Positions 24,329-32,039 of a stretch of DNA of 35,259 nt are shown here, one piece after another (the first letter of the stretch is position 1; every line of letters starts with the position of its first letter). Below the pieces are notes generated by a model, which saw only the letters and a program-made list of their open reading frames with translations, searched no databases and was not told the DNA's origin. The position numbers and the translations under genes were made by a program. The stretch lies in NCBI GenBank assembly GCA_938036665.1, contig CALHWR010000087.1, positions 1 through 35,259 on the forward strand. The letters are read 5' to 3'. Source of the stretch: an uncultured Collinsella sp. (GTDB taxonomy: Bacteria; Actinomycetota; Coriobacteriia; Coriobacteriales; Coriobacteriaceae).

Positions 24329-26332
24329 ATGTCGAAGCAAGCGGTCGTTGGAATCTTGGCGCATGTCGATGCCGGCAAGACCACGTTGGCCGAGGCCATG
24401 CTGTTCAACGCGGGCCGCATTCGCAAGCGTGGCCGCGTGGACGATGGCGATTCGCATCTGGACACTAACACGATCGAGCGCGAGCGCGGTATCACGATTT
24501 TCTCGTCGCAGGCCGTGCTCGACCACGGCGATACCCACGTCATGCTCGTGGATGCTCCCGGCCATGTCGATTTTTCTGCCGAGGCGGAGCGCACACTGCG
24601 TGCCCTGGACTACGCGATTCTGGTGGTGGGCGCCAACGATGGCGTGCAGGGGCACACCGAAACCCTGTGGCGCCTGCTTGCACGCTATGACATCCCGACG
24701 TTCATCTTCATCAACAAGATCGATTTGGAGAATCCCGGCCGCGATGTTTTGCTGGCACAACTCGGGCAGCGTCTTTCCGAGGGCTGCCTGGATGCCAACG
24801 AGCTGCTGGCGGGCGCCGCCGTTCAGGAGGACGCTGCTGCGTTGGACGAAGCGGCGCTCGAGGAGTTTCTTGAAGCGGGTGAGCTTTCCGTCGCAACGCT
24901 GTCGCGTATGGTTGTTGAGCGCAAGCTCTTTCCCTGCTTTGCCGGTTCGGCGCTCAAGGATCAGGGCGTGGGCGAGCTGCTGGATGGTATGTGTACGCTG
25001 ATGCGTGAACAGACATGGCCCCCGGAGTTTGCCGCGCGTGTCTATCGTGTCAGCCGAGGCGTTCGCGGCGAGCGCTTGGCTTGGGTTAAAGTGACCGGCG
25101 GCACGCTGCGTTCAAAACAGATGATTGAGGGACGCTCCGGTGCCGAGGTATGGGAGCAGAAGGTCGATCAGGTACGCATCTATAACGGCGAGAAGTACGA
25201 GCTTGCCCAGGAAGTTGCTGCTGGCGGTATTTGTGCCGTGACGGGTCTTGCGCACGTTCGCCCGGGGGACGCCTTGGGTGCGGAGCCCGGGTGCGATGCA
25301 CCCGTCATTGCGCCGGTCCTCACCTATACGGTGCTACCGGGCGAACACGATGTCCATGCGGTGTTTCAAGCGCTGACCGAGTTGGCGGACGAAGACCCCA
25401 TGCTCGGCGTAAGCTGGAATACGCATCTTGAGCAGATTCATTTGCAGTTGATGGGCGCCGTGCAGCTCGAGGTCGTGCAGCGGGTGTTGGCCGATCGCTT
25501 TGGCCTTGCGGTCGAGTTTGAGCCCGGCGGCATCCTCTACAAGGAGACTATCTCGCAGCCGGTCGAGGGCGTGGGCCACTTTGAACCGCTGCGCCACTAT
25601 GCCGAGGTGCACCTGCGCTTGGAGCCGCTACCGGCGGGCTCGGGCGTGCAGTTTGGTACCGTTGCCTCGACCGACGAGCTCGACCTTAACTGGCAGCGTT
25701 TGGCGCTCACCAATGCCATGGAGCGCGACCACCTGGGCGTGCTGACCGGCTCGCCCATCACCGATGTGCGCATTACGCTCACGGGCGGCCGCGCGCATGC
25801 CAAGCATACCGAGGGCGGCGACTTTCGCCAGGCAACGTACCGCGCGATTCGCCAGGGCTTGATGCGGGCGCGCGAGGCCGGCACAGCCGTGCTGTTGGAG
25901 CCGTGGTACCACTTTGAGCTCGAGGTGCCGGGGGAGTGCGTGGGCAGGGCGCTCTCGGACGTCACGCGCATGGGCGCCGAGTACGAGCCGCCGGCAATGG
26001 CGGGCGACCGGGCGAAGCTCGTGGGTCGCGTACCGGCATCCGAGGTACAGGATTACGCGCTGGAGGTGGCTGCCTACACGAGCGGCCGCGGGCATTTGTA
26101 CCTTGAGTTTGCCGGTTATGCGGCTTGCCATGATGCCGAGCGCGTAATCGAGACGGCCGCCTATGAGCCCGAGGCCGATCTGCCCAACACGCCCGATTCG
26201 GTCTTTTGCTCTCACGGCGCCGGCTATACCGTCAAGTGGTACGACGTACCCGCCGCGGCGCACGTAAAGATCGATCCCGCCACCTTCCGCCCCTATCGCC
26301 CCGCCGACGCGGAATTTTTCGGCCACATGTGA
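24329..26332 (+). CDS. TetM-like translational GTPase (ribosomal protection family)
   Basis: A 667-residue EF-G-like GTPase of the TetM/TetO/TetW group. G1 is AHVDAGKTT (11-19), then TIERERGITIFSSQ (switch I), DAPGHVDFSAEAERTL (G3) and INKIDLENPG (G4, NKID). The EF-G-like domains III-V follow, with GAVQLEVVQRVLADRFGL and a long C-terminus. Length is close to TetM (639). Ribosomal protection proteins release tetracycline from the ribosome, but the domain IV/V tips differ from classical Tet proteins (for example EPWYHFELEVPGECVGRALSDVT), so it may be a chromosomal relative without resistance. The start is ATG 24329 with GAGGAG upstream. Its stop TGA (26330-26332) lies within a family A palindrome, the last codon ATG included. 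Confidence 0.85.
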   Translation: MSKQAVVGILAHVDAGKTTLAEAMLFNAGRIRKRGRVDDGDSHLDTNTIERERGITIFSSQAVLDHGDTHVMLVDAPGHVDFSAEAERTLRALDYAILVVGANDGVQGHTETLWRLLARYDIPTFIFINKIDLENPGRDVLLAQLGQRLSEGCLDANELLAGAAVQEDAAALDEAALEEFLEAGELSVATLSRMVVERKLFPCFAGSALKDQGVGELLDGMCTLMREQTWPPEFAARVYRVSRGVRGERLAWVKVTGGTLRSKQMIEGRSGAEVWEQKVDQVRIYNGEKYELAQEVAAGGICAVTGLAHVRPGDALGAEPGCDAPVIAPVLTYTVLPGEHDVHAVFQALTELADEDPMLGVSWNTHLEQIHLQLMGAVQLEVVQRVLADRFGLAVEFEPGGILYKETISQPVEGVGHFEPLRHYAEVHLRLEPLPAGSGVQFGTVASTDELDLNWQRLALTNAMERDHLGVLTGSPITDVRITLTGGRAHAKHTEGGDFRQATYRAIRQGLMRAREAGTAVLLEPWYHFELEVPGECVGRALSDVTRMGAEYEPPAMAGDRAKLVGRVPASEVQDYALEVAAYTSGRGHLYLEFAGYAACHDAERVIETAAYEPEADLPNTPDSVFCSHGAGYTVKWYDVPAAAHVKIDPATFRPYRPADAEFFGHM

Positions 26333-26357
26333 CAAAGGGACAGCTCCTTTGTCACAT
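26327..26357. repeat. 31-bp palindrome, family A (copy 2), supplying a stop codon
   Basis: ATGTGACAAAGGGACAGC then TCCTTTGTCACAT; the centre reads GCTCC where other copies have GTCCC. The ATG-TGA at its left end encodes the last Met and the stop of the TetM-like gene. It marks the left border of the ATPase/UvrA-like/ATPase block. Confidence 0.88.
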
Positions 26358-26360
26358 TCA

Positions 26361-26392
26361 GTTGGTATAACTCGGTATAAGTTGGTATAACT
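26361..26392 (+). promoter_or_regulatory. Three 10-bp iterated repeats before AAA ATPase 1
   Basis: GTTGGTATAA, CTCGGTATAA and GTTGGTATAA follow one another without gap (26361-26390), so GGTATAA recurs every 10 bp, one helical turn. The last TATAAC (26386-26391) can be a -10 with TTGGTA (26362-26367) as -35, 18 bases apart. Repeats phased to the helix suggest a binding site for a regulator, possibly the ATPase itself through its C-terminal winged helix. Confidence 0.5.
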
Positions 26393-26425
26393 ATTGCTAG
26401 CCTTTGCCAATCCGAGGAGGCCGAC

Positions 26426-27544
26426 ATGAATCCAAATCCCTTTAAGCCAACGGCTGGTAAGCGGCCTCCGATACTCATCGGTCGCGAGTCGGTCATCGAA
26501 GATTTTGAGGAGGGGTTCGACAACGGTGCCGGAGCGCCGGGCAGACTCATGCTCATTACAGGAAACCGCGGCTGTGGCAAAACAGTTCTCCTGCGGGAGC
26601 TGCAACGTCTGGCCAGTGAGCGCGGATGGGCGGTTGTCTCCGATTCCGCTTCGCTTGGTTTATGCGACCGCTTGGCCGACGCACTCCGCTCGAATAAGCC
26701 CGTTGTGACGTCAATGGAGTTTGGCCCATCGTTTGGACGGATGTCGGTTGAGGCGGCGCGGGCAAAAGGCGAGACGTTGCGAGGGCTGGTCAACGAACGT
26801 CTCAAGAAACTCGGCCCAAGCAAGGGTATTCTGTTTGCGATTGACGAGGCTCAATCTGCGTCTATCGAGGAACTGGCGACTCTCGCCGTTCTCTATCAGC
26901 AGGTGCTCGGAGATCAGGATGCCACGGGCTTGCCCGATAGCGACCAGCGAGGTCTTGCGTTGGTCTTTGCCGGCTTGCCCAGTATGGTTGACGATCTGCT
27001 CGAAGAGCCGAGCGTGACGTTTTTGCGACGTGCCCAGCAGCGTACGTTGGGGACGATTTCTTTGCCCCAGGTGCGCGATTCATATATCCAGACGGTCGAA
27101 TGTGCTGGTCTTTGCATTGATGCGGGGACGGCGGACCTTGCGGCGCACAAGAGCATGGGACATCCCTATATGGTTCAGCTGGTGGGATATTACATGTGGC
27201 GGTCTGCTGTCCGGCGTGGCTCGCAGGTCATTGAAGAGTGCGATGTCGAGGATGGCCATGCGGATGCCGTCTCCGAGTTCTACGAAGCGGTTGACGCACC
27301 TCTGTATTACGGGCTGCGCACCCCACAGCGCCTCTTTATCGAGGCTATGGCGGTTGATGAGGGCAAGCCGACGCGCATGGCAGATATCATTGAGCGCTGC
27401 GACCGTACCCAGAGCTGGGCGAGTAAATATCGCGCAAGCCTGATTCGCGAGCGCGTCATCGAGGCTGCCGGATACGGCCTCGTCCGGTTTAGCGTGCCCA
27501 TGCTGGGCAAGTATATTCGCGATCGCATTTTATGGCACGAGTAA
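26426..27544 (+). CDS. AAA-type ATPase with C-terminal winged-helix-like domain (paralogue 1)
   Basis: A 372-residue ATPase. Walker A GNRGCGKT (46-53), Walker B ILFAIDEAQS (135-144), a sensor-like LVFAGLPSMV (179-188), then FLRRAQQRTLG (199-209) and HPYMVQLVGYYMW, followed by a C-terminal helix-turn-helix-like region (TRMADIIERCDRTQSWASKYRASLI). The same blocks occur in the same order and spacing in the gene at 30133-31233, so the two are paralogues. The layout resembles Orc1/Cdc6-like or STAND-related archaeal-type ATPases of unknown role. GAGGAGG precedes the ATG. Its TAA stop abuts a family A palindrome. A regulator, DNA-handling or defence role is possible but not shown. Confidence 0.8.
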   Translation: MNPNPFKPTAGKRPPILIGRESVIEDFEEGFDNGAGAPGRLMLITGNRGCGKTVLLRELQRLASERGWAVVSDSASLGLCDRLADALRSNKPVVTSMEFGPSFGRMSVEAARAKGETLRGLVNERLKKLGPSKGILFAIDEAQSASIEELATLAVLYQQVLGDQDATGLPDSDQRGLALVFAGLPSMVDDLLEEPSVTFLRRAQQRTLGTISLPQVRDSYIQTVECAGLCIDAGTADLAAHKSMGHPYMVQLVGYYMWRSAVRRGSQVIEECDVEDGHADAVSEFYEAVDAPLYYGLRTPQRLFIEAMAVDEGKPTRMADIIERCDRTQSWASKYRASLIRERVIEAAGYGLVRFSVPMLGKYIRDRILWHE

Positions 27545-27575
27545 TGTGACATGAGGGACTGTCCCTTTGTCACAT
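27544..27575. repeat. Family A palindrome (copy 3), at the ATPase 1 stop
   Basis: ATGTGACATGAGGGACTG then TCCCTTTGTCACAT. The left arm has CATGAGGG where other copies have CAAAGGG, so it is a slightly decayed copy. Its first A is the last base of the ATPase 1 TAA stop. It separates ATPase 1 from the UvrA-like gene. Confidence 0.88.
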
Positions 27576-27597
27576 TCGATCAATAGGAAGGGGAGCG

Positions 27598-30090
27598 ATG
27601 GCGGTGTCGCAACAACCAAGCGCTATCGAGGTGCGTGGCGCGCGTGTCCATAACCTTAAGGACATCGATATCGATATTCCGCTGGGAAAGCTGGTGGGTA
27701 TTGCCGGCGTGTCGGGCTCGGGCAAGAGCTCGCTGGCGCTGGGTGTTTTGTATGCCGAGGGCTCGCGCCGTTACCTGGAGGCGCTCAGCACCTATACCCG
27801 CCGTCGGCTGACGCAGGCAGAGCACGCTCAGGTGGACGAGGTGCTGCACGTGCCGGCGGCACTCGCATTGCATCAGCGCCCCAGTGTACCGGGCGTGCGC
27901 TCGACTTTTGGCACCATGACCGAGCTCAACAACAGTCTGCGTCTGCTCTTTAGCCGCTGCGCCCATCACGTGTGCCCGCATTGCGGGGCGCGTGTGGAGC
28001 CGAGCCTTAACGTGGCCGCGGGCCTGTCGCTCGCGTGCCCCGCATGCGGCCGCGAGTTCTATGCGCCGGGGGCCGAGGACCTTGCCTTTAACAGTGGCGG
28101 CGCGTGTCCTACCTGCGGAGGCACCGGCGTCATGCGCGAAGTGGACGAGGCGAGCCTGGTGCCCGACGAGTCAAAGACCATCAACGAGGGTGCGGTGCTT
28201 CCCTGGGGCACGCTGATGTGGGATCTGATGAAGCAGGTGGCCGGCGAGATGGGCGTGCGCACCGACGTGCCGTTTAGCCAGCTCACGCCTCAAGAGCGCG
28301 ACATCGTGTTCCATGGTCCGGCGGTTAAGAAGCACATTCTCTACGTTCCCAAAAATGGCGAGGGCGCCACGCCGCTCGACTTTACCTATTACAACGCCGT
28401 CTATACCGTCGAGAATGCGCTCGCCAAGGTTAAGGACGATAAGGGGCTTAAGCGCGTTGCGCGCTTTTTGCGCGAGGGACCGTGCCGCGATTGCGGAGGC
28501 ACGCGTCTTTCCGAGGCTGCGCGCCAGCCCCAGGTGCGCGGTATCAATCTGGCGCAGGCGGCGGCCATGACGCTGGGCGAGGCGATTGAGTGGGTGCGCG
28601 GAGTGCCCGCATCCTTGCCGACCGAGATGCAGCCCATGACGACGGATATCTGCGATTCGTTTTTGAGCACGGCCCGTCGCCTGGTCGATCTGGGTCTCGA
28701 CTACCTTTCGCTCGACCGCGCCGGCGCCACGCTTTCCACGGGTGAGCGCCAGCGCGTACAGCTTGCCCGCGTGGTGCGCAACCGATCGACGGGCGTGCTG
28801 TATGTGCTGGACGAGCCTTCGATCGGCTTGCATCCTGCCAATGTCGACGGCTTGGTGGGCGTGATGCGCGATCTGGTGGTCGACGGCAATACCGTGGTTG
28901 TTGTCGACCACGACACGCGCGTGCTGGCAGAAGCCGACTATCTGGTCGAGATGGGCCCCGTTGCGGGAGCAGGCGGCGGCCATGTAATCGCCGCCGGTAC
29001 GGTAGACGAGGTCGAACAATCGCAGGGCAGCCGCATCGCGCCGTTCTTGCGCTCGGACCCCAAGCGTCTGCGCCCGCAGGTGGCTGACGACGAAATGTTC
29101 GACCTAGGCCATATCCGCATGGCGACCGATGCCATCCATACCGTCAAACCGCTCGAAGTCGATATCCCGCGTGGCCGCCTTGTCGCGGTGACGGGTGTTT
29201 CGGGTTCGGGCAAGACGACGTTGGTGCTCGAGACGCTCATCCCGGCGCTCAAGGCACAGGCAGCCGGTGAGCGCCTGCCAAGGCACGTGCGTTGGGTCGA
29301 TGCCGAGGGCATCGCGCGCGCCAACCTGATTGACGCCACGCCCATCGGCGCCAACGTGCGCTCGACGGTAGCGACCTATGCCGACATCCATGATGAGCTG
29401 CGCCGCGCCTTCGCCCGTACGCCCGAGGCCAAGGCGGCAGGATATAAAGCGGGTGCCTTTAGCTACAACACTGGCACCTTGCGCTGTCCTACGTGCGATG
29501 GCACGGGCTCGATATCGCTCGACGTGCAGTTTTTGCCCGATGTCGAGATTGTCTGTCCTGCATGTCGCGGCTCGCGTTATGCAGACGCGGCTTCGCATAT
29601 TCATCGCGAGGGCAGGGACGGGAGCCTGCTCACATTGCCGCAACTTATGGATATGAGCGTGGATGAGGCCCTCGACGCGACCGTCGGACTCAAGAAGGTT
29701 CAGGTGTGTTTACAGACCTTGCACGACCTGGGCTTGGGTTATCTCACGCTTGGTGAGCCCACGCCGGCGCTTTCGGGCGGTGAGGCGCAACGCCTTAAGC
29801 TTGCGAGCGAGATGGGCCGCGTGCAGGACGATGCCGTATTCGTATTCGACGAGCCCACGATCGGCCTGCATCCGCTCGATGTTCAGGTGCTGCTGAGCGT
29901 GTTTGATGGCCTCGTTGCCAAGGGCGCCACGGTTATCGTGATCGAACACGACCTCGACCTTATCCGTAACGCCGATTACGTGATCGACATGGGCCCGGGC
30001 GGCGGTGACGCAGGCGGAAAAATCGTCTGCACCGGCACGCCGGATGACACTGCGGCCTGCTCCGCAAGCGTCACTGGCCGCTACCTCTAG
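27598..30090 (+). CDS. UvrA-like ABC ATPase (UvrA2/DrrC type)
   Basis: An 830-residue protein with two UvrA-type ABC modules. Module 1 has Walker A GVSGSGKSS (37-45), zinc-type CPHC/CPAC and CPTCGGTG pairs, a signature LSTGERQRVQLAR and Walker B YVLDEPSIGLHP. Module 2 has GVSGSGKTT, a zinc loop CPTCDGTG to CPACRGSRY, LSGGEAQRLKLA and VFDEPTIGLHP. At 830 residues it is shorter than UvrA (about 940), and a UvrB-binding insert is not evident, which fits the UvrA2/DrrC group linked to tolerance of DNA-damaging drugs rather than core excision repair. GGAAGGGGAG precedes ATG 27598. Family A palindromes lie 22 bases before its start and four after its stop. It is bracketed by the two ATPase paralogues. 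Confidence 0.88.
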   Translation: MAVSQQPSAIEVRGARVHNLKDIDIDIPLGKLVGIAGVSGSGKSSLALGVLYAEGSRRYLEALSTYTRRRLTQAEHAQVDEVLHVPAALALHQRPSVPGVRSTFGTMTELNNSLRLLFSRCAHHVCPHCGARVEPSLNVAAGLSLACPACGREFYAPGAEDLAFNSGGACPTCGGTGVMREVDEASLVPDESKTINEGAVLPWGTLMWDLMKQVAGEMGVRTDVPFSQLTPQERDIVFHGPAVKKHILYVPKNGEGATPLDFTYYNAVYTVENALAKVKDDKGLKRVARFLREGPCRDCGGTRLSEAARQPQVRGINLAQAAAMTLGEAIEWVRGVPASLPTEMQPMTTDICDSFLSTARRLVDLGLDYLSLDRAGATLSTGERQRVQLARVVRNRSTGVLYVLDEPSIGLHPANVDGLVGVMRDLVVDGNTVVVVDHDTRVLAEADYLVEMGPVAGAGGGHVIAAGTVDEVEQSQGSRIAPFLRSDPKRLRPQVADDEMFDLGHIRMATDAIHTVKPLEVDIPRGRLVAVTGVSGSGKTTLVLETLIPALKAQAAGERLPRHVRWVDAEGIARANLIDATPIGANVRSTVATYADIHDELRRAFARTPEAKAAGYKAGAFSYNTGTLRCPTCDGTGSISLDVQFLPDVEIVCPACRGSRYADAASHIHREGRDGSLLTLPQLMDMSVDEALDATVGLKKVQVCLQTLHDLGLGYLTLGEPTPALSGGEAQRLKLASEMGRVQDDAVFVFDEPTIGLHPLDVQVLLSVFDGLVAKGATVIVIEHDLDLIRNADYVIDMGPGGGDAGGKIVCTGTPDDTAACSASVTGRYL

Positions 30091-30094
30091 CAGA

Positions 30095-30125
30095 ATGTGA
30101 CAAAGGGACAGTCCCTTTGTCACAT
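30095..30125. repeat. Family A palindrome (copy 4), between convergent genes
   Basis: A perfect 31-bp copy (ATGTGACAAAGGGAC, A, GTCCCTTTGTCACAT). It lies four bases after the UvrA-like stop (TAG) and seven bases from the stop of the convergent ATPase 2 gene, so it fills nearly all of the 42-bp gap. Confidence 0.9.
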
Positions 30126-30132
30126 CCGATGC

Positions 30133-31233
30133 CTATTTCACGCATTGAGCGGCGAGATAGTCGCGGAAGAACGGTAATTCAAAAGCGACGATTCCGCGCC
30201 CGCGTTCTCCAATGATGCCGGCGTCTATCATGCGGCGTCGGTAGCGGGAGACCTGTTGCGGCGAACGCTTAAGGCGCTCGACAAGGTCAGCGGTGGTGGA
30301 CTCTTCTTCGTCATCGAGCATGGCGATGAGAAATCGCTTGTCCTCCGCAGTGAGTTCCCGATAGGTCGCTGCGAGGATCCGGTCGTCCATTTCATCGCGT
30401 GCGATTTTGATTCCCTGGTCAAAGTCGCGAGATGATATTTCCCTCGAGTTGCTCGTGAGATCCCAGGCGCGGTAACCCACAAGCTGCAAAAGGAAAGGAA
30501 AGCCCGAAATCGAGCGAACGGCCTTATCGATTCCCTCGGCATCCGCCAGACGGTCGTTTTCCTGGATCGTTCGGATCAAGGCCTCGCGTACATCGTAGTC
30601 GGCGATACGCCCCAGATGATATTGCTGGGCGCGACGAAGGAACGAGACCGTCTTGTGGTTCAGCAACGTCGAGACGTTGTTGGGAAGTCCCGCCATGAGT
30701 AGGGCGACGCGTTTCCCATCGGTCACAAAGTGCTGATACGTGGCTGCGAGCTGGATCATCTCGTCGAGCGTCGGGTCGACCTCATCAACCGTGACGAGTA
30801 GACCGGTGCCCGTTTCGTTGAGCTGGTCGATGATGTCGCTCATGCGATAACGCCAAGTCGAGGCATCGTGAACGCGATTGACCTCGATACTGCCGAGCGG
30901 CGCGATTCCGAGACCGGTGACTTCGAAGTTGTTAGACGGGCTGATGAGATGGCCTGCAGCACGTTTCGCCCCGAGCTCGATTTCCTCAAGCATTCCCGAG
31001 AGCGCGGTCGTCTTTACCGCTATCCAGCCGTGGGATTCCGCCCTTGTTGCGAGCGACGACATGAGAGCGGTTTTACCGGTTCCACGCGCGCCTGAGAAGA
31101 TCGAGGTCAATTCCGGGCGTCTACGCTGGCTCAAGAAGGCACGGTCCAAATCCCGAATAATCTGTTGTCTGCCGGCGAGATGGGCAGGAACCTCACCAAA
31201 ACTGGGGGTAAACGGGTTCTCGAGATATTCCAC
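30133..31233 (-). CDS. AAA-type ATPase with C-terminal winged-helix-like domain (paralogue 2)
   Basis: A 366-residue ATPase. Walker A GARGTGKT (48-55), Walker B LLVTVDEVD (145-153), LLMAGLPNNV (178-187), FLRRAQQYHLG (198-208), FPFLLQLVGYRAW and a C-terminal helix-turn-helix (TTADLVERLKRSPQQVSRYRRRMIDAG). Every block matches ATPase 1 (26426-27544) in order and almost to the residue in position, so the two derive from one ancestor, yet sequence outside the blocks is quite different. The start is GTG 31233, with AAAGGAG eight bases upstream. Two 10-bp phased repeats precede it, as with ATPase 1. The C-terminal end DYLAAQCVK is unremarkable. Function unknown. Confidence 0.82.
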   Translation of the reverse strand: MEYLENPFTPSFGEVPAHLAGRQQIIRDLDRAFLSQRRRPELTSIFSGARGTGKTALMSSLATRAESHGWIAVKTTALSGMLEEIELGAKRAAGHLISPSNNFEVTGLGIAPLGSIEVNRVHDASTWRYRMSDIIDQLNETGTGLLVTVDEVDPTLDEMIQLAATYQHFVTDGKRVALLMAGLPNNVSTLLNHKTVSFLRRAQQYHLGRIADYDVREALIRTIQENDRLADAEGIDKAVRSISGFPFLLQLVGYRAWDLTSNSREISSRDFDQGIKIARDEMDDRILAATYRELTAEDKRFLIAMLDDEEESTTADLVERLKRSPQQVSRYRRRMIDAGIIGERGRGIVAFELPFFRDYLAAQCVK

Positions 31234-31260
31234 AAGGCTCTCCTTTCACATCGCCGTTTA

Positions 31261-31290
31261 ACTCCATTTTATTCTAGTTAATTCTGATTA
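31261..31290 (-). promoter_or_regulatory. 10-bp phased repeats before AAA ATPase 2
   Basis: On the minus strand TAATCAGAAT, TAACTAGAAT and AAAATGGAGT follow one another (31290-31261). The first two share TAAYYAGAAT at 8 of 10 positions and the third is looser. The 10-bp phasing mirrors the iterons before ATPase 1, although the sequence differs. TTAATTCTGATTAA (31278-31291) is also a small dyad. AT-rich for this genome. Confidence 0.4.
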
Positions 31291-31319
31291 AAAGCGACGG
31301 CTCGTTATTTGGTGCATCA

Positions 31320-31350
31320 ATGTGACAAAGGGACAGTCCCTTTGTCACAT
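31320..31350. repeat. Family A palindrome (copy 5), supplying the TrmL stop
   Basis: A perfect 31-bp copy. On the minus strand its ATG-TGA (31350-31345) gives the last Met codon and the stop of the TrmL gene, exactly as copy 2 does for the TetM-like gene. It is the right border of the ATPase/UvrA-like/ATPase block. Confidence 0.9.
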
Positions 31351-31944
31351 GCCGGGGAAGCCTGTCTGGCGGAGGGCCTCGTAGAGGACGATGGCGGCGC
31401 TGTTGGAGAGGTTGAGGGCGCTGATGCGGTAGTCGTCCGGGTCTACAAAGTTGCCGCAGATATCCTGCCGAAGGATGGCCTCGTGGCTGTCCTCGGTATG
31501 CCCGAGCGATTCCTCGTGGGCTTCCCAGGCCTCGGCGTTGTCAAGCGAATCGCAATCGCGCAGCATCGGGATGCGCTCGCAGCGCTCGGGCGCCGCGGCA
31601 AGCAGTGGCTCGGGAATGCCCGAGCTCTCGCTGCCAAAGACCAAGTAGTCGCCATCGCGGTAGGCACTCTGCGCATAGGTGCGGCGCGCCTTTTTGGTCA
31701 GCAGATGTAGACGCTCGTCGACAGGGGAGAGGCCGTTGCGCGCAAGGAAATCCTCCCAGCCGGCATAGGTCGTCACGTCCAAGTTTTGCCAGTAGCCCAG
31801 GCCGGCGCGACGCACTGTCTTGTCGTCGAGCGAAAACCCCAGCGGCTCCACCAGATGCAGGCGGGTACCGGTAACCACGCAAGCGCGGCCGATATTGCCC
31901 GTATTGGCCGGAATCTCGGGCGCATACAGCACAATGTTGAACAT
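31345..31944 (-). CDS. trmL: TrmL-like tRNA (cytidine/uridine-34 2'-O)-methyltransferase with an insert
   Basis: A 199-residue SPOUT methyltransferase. Seen: PEIPANTGNIGR (9-20), LHLVEPLGFSLDDKTVRRAGLGYW (about 29-52), LVFGSESSGIPEPLL (about 101-115) and ISALNLSNSAAIVLYEALRQ (about 174-193), the knot motifs of TrmL, which 2'-O-methylates the wobble nucleotide of tRNA-Leu. E. coli TrmL has 157 residues; here about 40 extra residues (roughly 132-172, rich in Asp and Glu) lie between IPM and RISALNLSNS, where the family normally runs straight on. AAGGAG precedes ATG 31944. The stop is within the palindrome. Confidence 0.88.
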   Translation of the reverse strand: MFNIVLYAPEIPANTGNIGRACVVTGTRLHLVEPLGFSLDDKTVRRAGLGYWQNLDVTTYAGWEDFLARNGLSPVDERLHLLTKKARRTYAQSAYRDGDYLVFGSESSGIPEPLLAAAPERCERIPMLRDCDSLDNAEAWEAHEESLGHTEDSHEAILRQDICGNFVDPDDYRISALNLSNSAAIVLYEALRQTGFPGM

Positions 31945-31965
31945 GAATCTCCTTGGCTCAGAACG

Positions 31966-32000
31966 AAAAACCACCACGAAGGGCACCTTCGTGGTGGTTT
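31966..32000 (-). terminator. Intrinsic terminator of the CobW-like gene
   Basis: A perfect 15-bp stem (31968-31982 with 31986-32000, loop GCA) with arm AAACCACCACGAAGG. On the minus strand it is followed by TTTTT. It lies 40 bases past the stop of the CobW-like gene and upstream of trmL, isolating the two. Confidence 0.9.
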
Positions 32001-32039
32001 GGCGGTTACGTAGGCGGAAAAATACCCGCTTGGATAAAC

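Noticed and set aside
24329-26332. Confident tetracycline resistance gene
   Set aside because: The protein is TetM-like in domain order, but it diverges in the C-terminal domains and no resistance gene context (mobile element, leader peptide) is visible.
26361-26392. CRISPR-like or simple tandem repeat
   Set aside because: The units are contiguous 10-mers without spacers and lie in a promoter; helical phasing fits a binding site better.
27598-30090. Housekeeping uvrA
   Set aside because: It is about 110 residues short, seems to lack a UvrB-binding insert, and has no uvrB or uvrC beside it; it fits the UvrA2/DrrC type better.
30095-30125. Family A palindromes as rho-independent terminators
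   Set aside because: They can form stable hairpins but have no T-run, and one copy (208-238) lies upstream of a gene start. Some effect on transcript ends is possible.
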